Below are positions 14,440-18,428 of a stretch of 18,428 nucleotides of DNA, one piece after another. Origin of the DNA: UBA6382 sp964596865 (GTDB lineage: Bacteria > Bacteroidota > Bacteroidia > Bacteroidales > Bacteroidaceae); assembly GCA_964596865.1 (NCBI GenBank), contig CAZQVW010000016.1:1-18428 (forward strand). Direction: 5' to 3'. A program made the position numbers and the translations under genes. The notes below the pieces were generated by a model that saw nothing but the letters and a program-made list of their open reading frames with translations, had not been told where the DNA came from and did not search any database. Numbering within the stretch: position 1 is the first letter of the stretch; each line of letters begins with the position of its first letter.

Positions 14440-15615
14440 TTATATGCGTCCGGCGATTTCGCCGCTGCCTAAGCAGAGTTTTCTATCCCGATTCCAATCC
14501 ATGTAGACCACAGCAAACTGGCCGGGGGCCACGCCGCGGATTACCCTATCGCTGTGAATGAGATAGCGATGTGTGGCTTCATCGTAATGAAATGTGCCGT
14601 GCTCGAAATCGGGTGAGTGGCGGATTTTGAAATAGATATGCTCTCCGTTGGGGCGGAAGGGGAGCGTGTCGGTGGCGATGGTATGAAAATCGCTTAAGGC
14701 GAACTCATCGGCATTACAGAGCTGTGAGGGATTGTCTATCTGGCGAGTAACAAAGACGGTGTTGGTGTCGATGTCTTTCTTCACCACAAACCACGGACCG
14801 CCGCCCAGCCCCAGGCCCTTGCGCTGGCCCAAAGTATAATACCAGTAGCCCTTGTGAGTGCCCAGCACCTTGCCTGTCTCCACCTCCACGATAGAGCCCT
14901 CCTTATCGCCGAGGTAATGGCGCAACAGAGAGTTGTAGGTGGTGTTGCCGAGGAAACAAATGCCCTGACTGTCCTTGCGGTGAGCTGGGGCGAGGCCGTA
15001 TTTTTCGGCCACTGCCCTCACTTCGCTCTTCATCATCCTGCCGATGGGGAATTCCAGCGAGCGGAGCTGGCGCGGGGTGAGCTGGCATAGGAAATCGGTC
15101 TGGTCTTTCACGGGGTCGGGCGAGGTGGCGAGGTATTTCACGCCGTCCACCATCACCGTGGAGGCATAGTGGCCCGTAACGGTGAGGTCAAAGCCATGGC
15201 CCACCTTGTCGTAGAAGCATCCAAACTTAATCAGACTGTTGCACATCACATCGGGGTTGGGCGTGAGGCCGCGTTTCACACGGTCGATGAGATAGGATAT
15301 GACGCCGTCCCAGTAGTCGCGATGGAGGTCCACAGTCTCCACCTCCAATCCATACTGGCGCCCCAGCATCTTCACCATCTCCATGTCTTCCTCCATAGTG
15401 CAGGAGAACTCACTGTCCTCCTTGGCTCCAATGATGATATAAAAGAGAGTGGGCTTGTATCCGCGCTCCACCATCAGGTGGGTGGCCACGGCGCTATCCA
15501 CTCCCCCGGACGCCAACACAGCCACAGACGTATTGGCGGGCTCCTTCTCCTTATTTATATAGAGTGGGGCCTTATCATCCGCGATTTGGTGTCCGATTTC
15601 TATAGAGGCGTTCAT
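14440..15615 (-). CDS. mnmA: tRNA-specific 2-thiouridylase MnmA
   Basis: Thiolates U34 in the wobble position of tRNA-Lys, -Glu and -Gln using ATP and sulfur from a carrier. The 391-residue protein has the PP-loop SGGVDSA (36-42), the catalytic cysteine in TPNPDVMCNSLIKFG (C125) and the persulfide cysteine in KDSQGICFLG (C220). The TLGQRKGLGLGGGPWFV segment and the C-terminal beta-barrel follow. About 28 residues precede the PP-loop region. If the start is correct this is a short extra tail; no later ATG fits before the loop. A minus-strand TAATTTTG (15639-15646) is a good -7 box 24 bases upstream. The stop codon lies 144 bases before argR, with argR's own promoter in between. Confidence 0.95.
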   Translation of the reverse strand: MNASIEIGHQIADDKAPLYINKEKEPANTSVAVLASGGVDSAVATHLMVERGYKPTLFYIIIGAKEDSEFSCTMEEDMEMVKMLGRQYGLEVETVDLHRDYWDGVISYLIDRVKRGLTPNPDVMCNSLIKFGCFYDKVGHGFDLTVTGHYASTVMVDGVKYLATSPDPVKDQTDFLCQLTPRQLRSLEFPIGRMMKSEVRAVAEKYGLAPAHRKDSQGICFLGNTTYNSLLRHYLGDKEGSIVEVETGKVLGTHKGYWYYTLGQRKGLGLGGGPWFVVKKDIDTNTVFVTRQIDNPSQLCNADEFALSDFHTIATDTLPFRPNGEHIYFKIRHSPDFEHGTFHYDEATHRYLIHSDRVIRGVAPGQFAVVYMDWNRDRKLCLGSGEIAGRI

Positions 15616-15638
15616 TTTCTCTTAGTAGATTTTCGCTA

Positions 15639-15646
15639 CAAAATTA
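15639..15646 (-). promoter_or_regulatory. Putative -7 box of the mnmA promoter
   Basis: TAATTTTG on the minus strand fits TAnnTTTG, 24 bases before the mnmA ATG. No TTTG with correct spacing was found upstream, so this is a partial match. Confidence 0.35.
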
Positions 15647-15699
15647 CGGTTTTCCCCTCAATAATCGTACATAATTTCACAAATACCCGCTTTCCACAT

Positions 15700-15720
15700 A
15701 TCATTTCGCAGTGAAATGAT
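15700..15720. promoter_or_regulatory. Perfect 8-bp dyad upstream of mnmA
   Basis: atcatttc, spacer gcagt, gaaatgat. The dyad is centred about 64 bases upstream of the mnmA -7 box. It could be an operator or a small hairpin; nothing further supports either. Confidence 0.45.
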
Positions 15721-15910
15721 GCAACTTTTATATACATATACCCCAAAAAGCTATCACCACATACCAAAACCGAATTTTTTCAATTCCAAACGCCCAGCGC
15801 GCATAACAAAATCCCCACCTCCAACGAATTATTTGAGCTAATAAGCGCGATTTTTGCGGAGAAACACCAATGGTTGCGCAACTAACTAAATCCATACGCC
15901 ATATATATAA

Positions 15911-16079
15911 TGTGGGCGTCGTCATATTATAACGTGGGCGTCCATATAATAATGTACACCTATATATAAATAAGGTATGCCTACACATAAATAAGGTGTA
16001 TCTATATATAAATAAGGAGTACCTACATATAAACAGAGTGTGTCCATATATAAATAAAGGTGTGTCCATATATAAATAA
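15911..16079. repeat. Intergenic tandem array of about eight 20-22-nt units upstream of mnmA (family E)
   Basis: Units start at 15911 (22 nt), 15933 (20), 15953 (21), 15974 (21), 15995 (21), 16016 (21), 16037 (21) and 16058 (22). The typical unit is ggtgtatctatatataaata(a). The first two units are diverged (tgtgggcgtc..., cgtgggcgtc...). The array is AT-rich with many TATA runs. It stays open as a minus-strand frame only because 21 is divisible by three (text such as HTLFIYRYTLF). It directly adjoins the palindromic element at 16109. Confidence 0.85.
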
Positions 16080-16108
16080 GGTGTACCTCATTCTGCGGTT
16101 CGCAAATA

Positions 16109-16283
16109 CCCATTTGCGGCGATTTTTTCTCGCGATAAAACCACTTCCAATCGTTTTGACTATCGTTAACAGTGCTGTAACAATAACTAAACAGTACTGT
16201 AACAATAACTAAACAGTACTGTTTAGTTATTGTTACAGCACTGTGAACGCAAACTAACACACACTTTTTTCGCCGCATGTGGG
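16109..16283. repeat. Dispersed palindromic element, copy 3, with terminal inverted repeats
   Basis: The ends cccatttgcggcga (16109-16122) and tcgccgcatgtggg (16270-16283) are inverted repeats, 12 of 14 matching. Inside, the 22-nt unit tgtaacaataactaaacagt(ac) occurs twice in tandem (16176-16197, 16198-16219) and then once inverted (16217-16238). The inversion point is the palindrome acagtactgt. The arms continue as gttaac / gtgaac. About 175 bp with imperfect terminal inverted repeats and no coding capacity fits a MITE-like or REP-like mobile repeat. No clear target-site duplication was found. Confidence 0.7.
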
Positions 16284-16383
16284 GAAAAATGGGAATAAGC
16301 AGGCGATTTCCCCGCCCTTTTTCGTAATTACGCCGCCCATTTTGGCGCGCCGGACAGAATCTATAAACGCAGGACCGAAAATG

Positions 16384-16472
16384 CAGGGGCAGGTTTTATA
16401 CCTGTCCGCGAATTGGCAATGCGATTAGTACTGTGATTTACAGAATGTAGGGCAGGTTTTATACGAGGCCGC
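16384..16472. repeat. Dispersed short palindromes (gcaggttttatacctg type)
   Basis: ggggcaggttttatacctgt (16384-16403) is a further copy of the dyad found between argC and argD. At 16450-16457 a second half-copy (gggcaggt) continues into tttatacgaggccgc (16458-16472), which is the exact reverse complement of 7679-7693. This looks like a junction between two repeat families. Confidence 0.6.
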
Positions 16473-16539
16473 AAAAAAGGCCTTTTGTTTTGTATCAGCT
16501 GACGCATAGCAAAACAAGTCCGCTTTTGTAGTGGCCATG

Positions 16540-16680
16540 TAGGGGCGGATCAGCCGCGTAGCGGCGTGTTATCCGCCCGACAACCGGAACGGTTGAAAAA
16601 CTTCGTTTTATCGTATTTGCCCTATCGGGCATCGGGCGGATAACACGGCATTTCGTTCCTCAATGCCTGATCCGCCCCTA
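16540..16680. repeat. Large inverted repeat of taggggcggat units
   Basis: The left arm (16540-16580) starts taggggcggatcag and ends gttatccgcccga. The right arm (16632-16680) is the same motif inverted (tcgggcggataacac ... ctgatccgccccta). Each arm is also a hairpin on its own (ggcggat/atccgcc). The centre holds aaccg-gaa-cggtt (16582-16594). This resembles paired REP-like elements in head-to-head order, able to form a large cruciform or RNA structure. Confidence 0.7.
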
Positions 16681-16765
16681 CCGGTTCTATCAATACGTTG
16701 CGTGTAGCGAAAGATTTTTCAACGCCGCATTACTATCCGAAATCAATAATTGCTACGCGCCATAA

Positions 16766-16904
16766 GGAGATTGCATTTTCACAAGAATGAACTGCATTTT
16801 TACAAGAGTAGATTGCATTTTATCGAACGACAGCGAAATTTACAAATATTTGCGAAGTTTTAGCGAACGACACAAAAAATTTACAAGAATTTGCTTGTTT
16901 GTAT
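16766..16904. repeat. Tandem arrays with 21-nt and about 41-nt periods upstream of the BspA-like gene (family F)
   Basis: Three 21-nt units at 16766-16786, 16787-16807 and 16808-16828 share gattgcattttcacaaga-type sequence. They are followed without a break by two copies of a 40-41-nt unit (16824-16863 and from 16864) sharing cgaacgaca, aaatttacaa and atttgc. The second array runs into the promoter of the next gene. Confidence 0.7.
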
Positions 16905-16926
16905 GGTGAAAATGTTCTTAAATTTG
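16895..16926 (+). promoter_or_regulatory. Promoter of the BspA-like gene
   Basis: TTG (16895-16897), 21 bases, then TAAATTTG (16919-16926), which fits the Bacteroidetes -33/-7 pattern. A start of transcription near 16933 would leave a leader of about 20 bases before the ATG at 16955. The upstream element lies inside the 41-nt repeat. Confidence 0.55.
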
Positions 16927-16954
16927 CAGCGAACAGTTTAATTTTTTCTACAAC

Positions 16955-18428
16955 ATGATTACTACAAAATTTCATCGTCTCTACGCTCTCGCGTACGATT
17001 TCGCCCGCTACTGTTGCGGAGCAATGAAACTGTGTGGTGGTGGTATAATTCCCCCTCCACATTTACCCATGCGCAGGAATTATGGTTTAGCAATTCCTTA
17101 CGCACAAAGGCTAAGTAAGCACGGGTGCAGTAAATTCACGAAAGGGGCACTGCTTACTTTATTCCTTACATTATTATTTATACTATTGCCGGCAAATGTG
17201 AGCGCCCAAAAGGTGCCGGCCTTTAAGATTGCCGCGCCAGCTGGCAGTACGCAGCTGACTCTTCAGTTTTCTTACGTAGATAAATCGCAGGTAAAGGGAA
17301 GAGATGACTTTAGTTTGGCAAATGTGGGTAGCCATTACTTTGATATGGATACTTATTTTATAAAGTATGAAAACAGCTACTCTAAAAAACTATCAGACTC
17401 AATTAAGAATCATCGTGCCAAAATTAAAGAAGTTATTATCAATCAGGATTTTGGAGAAAACTATCGTCCCACTACTTTGGCGAGAATGTTCTCCTATATG
17501 AACAACATTACCTCTATCGAGGGGCTTAACTACTTAAATACAGAGGACGTTACCTCTATGAGAGAAATGTTTTCCTATTGCCAGAAGTTGAGTAGCATTG
17601 ATTTGAGCAACTTTAACACATGCAATGTCACAGATTTTTCTCAAATGTTTGAAATGTGCAATACTTTGAGCAACATTGACTTGAGCTCCTTCAACACTTC
17701 TGCTGCGGTGAACATGAGTAACATGTTTTGCGCCTGTTGGAAATTGGGAAACCTAAACCTTGGCAATAATTTCAACACGAGCAACGTGGAGAATATGTAT
17801 GAGATGTTCCGGAATTGCATTGTTTTGGAAACAATAGACGTTAGCGGGTTCAATACTGGCAAAGTTAAGTACATGGAAGGCATGTTTGATGGCTGCAACG
17901 TGGTTACGAAGCTGGATGTAAGCAAGTTTCAAACTGATTCTTTGGAGTACATGGCCAGAATGTTCTCAGGCTGTTGGGTGCTGTCCGAGCTTGACGTGAG
18001 CCATTTCAATACGTCTAAGGTTGAGAACATGACGAGGGTGTTCAACATGTGCCAGAAACTGACCAATTTGGATGTGAGCAATTTTGATATGAGAAAGGTT
18101 AAGGACGCGTATGAAATGTTTAACAACTGTAGCGGCCTCACCTCGCTCGATGTCAGCAAATGGGAAACTCCGGTGCTGGAAGATATGACTAATATGTTTA
18201 GTGCCACGTCTATCAAGCGCCTTGACGTAAGGAAATTCAACTTTTCGAAAGTTAAGAACATGCGGTCCGCTTTTTCTTCCTCAACGTTGCAAGAATTGCT
18301 GGCAAGCCAGTCGCTGCTCGAGGCCTCTCCCGATAATAAGGAGGGTGTATTCATGTATGTTGGCGCAGAAACCCCCTGCCGATTGGTTCTGCCAAAAGCA
18401 CAAATCGGGTTGGCCGAGAAATCGTTCA
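16955..18428 (+). CDS. BspA-like leucine-rich-repeat (DUF285) surface protein, 3' end missing
   Basis: An open frame of 491 codons that runs off the window. Residues 61-85 form a hydrophobic signal sequence (FTKGALLTLFLTLLFILLPA then NVSAQ). From about residue 175 there are some ten BspA/DUF285 repeats of 25-26 residues with the pattern MF..C..L..LDLS.FNTS.V..M (for example MFEMCNTLSNIDLSSFNTS). These repeats form a leucine-rich-like solenoid in secreted or surface proteins of oral and gut bacteria that bind host proteins or other cells. The end of the repeat block (near EASPDNKEGVFMYVG) passes into a different domain that is cut off. Start choice: the ATG at 16955 follows a good promoter but puts 60 residues before the signal sequence. 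The ATG at 17069 (residue 39) would give a shorter, more usual leader. Either is possible. Confidence 0.85.
   Translation, partial: MITTKFHRLYALAYDFARYCCGAMKLCGGGIIPPPHLPMRRNYGLAIPYAQRLSKHGCSKFTKGALLTLFLTLLFILLPANVSAQKVPAFKIAAPAGSTQLTLQFSYVDKSQVKGRDDFSLANVGSHYFDMDTYFIKYENSYSKKLSDSIKNHRAKIKEVIINQDFGENYRPTTLARMFSYMNNITSIEGLNYLNTEDVTSMREMFSYCQKLSSIDLSNFNTCNVTDFSQMFEMCNTLSNIDLSSFNTSAAVNMSNMFCACWKLGNLNLGNNFNTSNVENMYEMFRNCIVLETIDVSGFNTGKVKYMEGMFDGCNVVTKLDVSKFQTDSLEYMARMFSGCWVLSELDVSHFNTSKVENMTRVFNMCQKLTNLDVSNFDMRKVKDAYEMFNNCSGLTSLDVSKWETPVLEDMTNMFSATSIKRLDVRKFNFSKVKNMRSAFSSSTLQELLASQSLLEASPDNKEGVFMYVGAETPCRLVLPKAQIGLAEKSF

Noticed and set aside
15911..16079. CRISPR array
   Set aside because: The units are contiguous, without spacers of constant length between identical repeats, and no cas genes are present.
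15728..16278. Minus-strand open frames with repeated HTLFIYRY-like text
   Set aside because: They translate the 21-nt array and the palindromic element. The period is divisible by three, so the frame stays open by chance. There is no start context and no known motif.

Overview
The window looks like a fragment of a Bacteroidales chromosome, probably of the Prevotella/Alloprevotella type. The evidence is as follows. The clustered order argR - GNAT acyltransferase - argG - argC - argD is typical of the group. There is a TonB-dependent receptor with a carboxypeptidase-regulatory-like N-terminal domain. Shine-Dalgarno sequences are weak or absent, and several genes carry the Bacteroidetes -7 motif TAnnTTTG. 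A BspA-type (DUF285) surface protein is also present. The order and family calls are inference from sequence reading; no search was run. A run of exactly 100 N (11270-11369) marks a scaffold gap inside a tandem repeat.

Layout. 1-323 is non-coding and begins inside a dispersed palindromic repeat. Next are ligA (minus) and, divergently, trmD overlapping a TonB-dependent receptor gene by ATGA. An intergenic 21-22-nt repeat array follows, then a membrane-anchored helix-hairpin-helix protein (plus) and an ORF with an ECF-sigma region 2 head and an unrecognised tail. Convergent to that ORF is a small lipoprotein gene (minus). After a 400-bp gap with a large palindrome comes the arginine cluster, all on minus: argR (13828-14295), GNAT, argG, pspC, argC, argD, closed by a strong hairpin terminator at 8659-8707. 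mnmA (minus) lies just upstream of argR. About 1.3 kb of repeat-filled non-coding DNA then leads to a BspA-like leucine-rich-repeat surface protein that runs off the right edge.

How the genes work together. ArgR is the arginine-sensing repressor. The GNAT protein probably makes the N-acylglutamate that starts the pathway. ArgC and ArgD carry acylated intermediates towards ornithine, and ArgG makes argininosuccinate. argB, the carbamoyltransferase gene and argH are not in the window. A small PspC-domain membrane protein is inserted between argG and argC. LigA, TrmD and MnmA are housekeeping replication and tRNA-modification enzymes.

The most unusual feature is non-coding. Nearly every longer intergenic gap, and one coding linker, contains a tandem array with a 21-22-nt period. 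The unit sequence differs completely from place to place (5711-5819, 6339-6443, 11135-11404, 12890-13057, 15911-16079, 16766-16828). A dispersed palindromic element (1-53, 8314-8460, 16109-16283) is itself built from a 22-nt unit in head-to-head orientation. A conserved period with unrelated sequences is the best candidate here for something undescribed.
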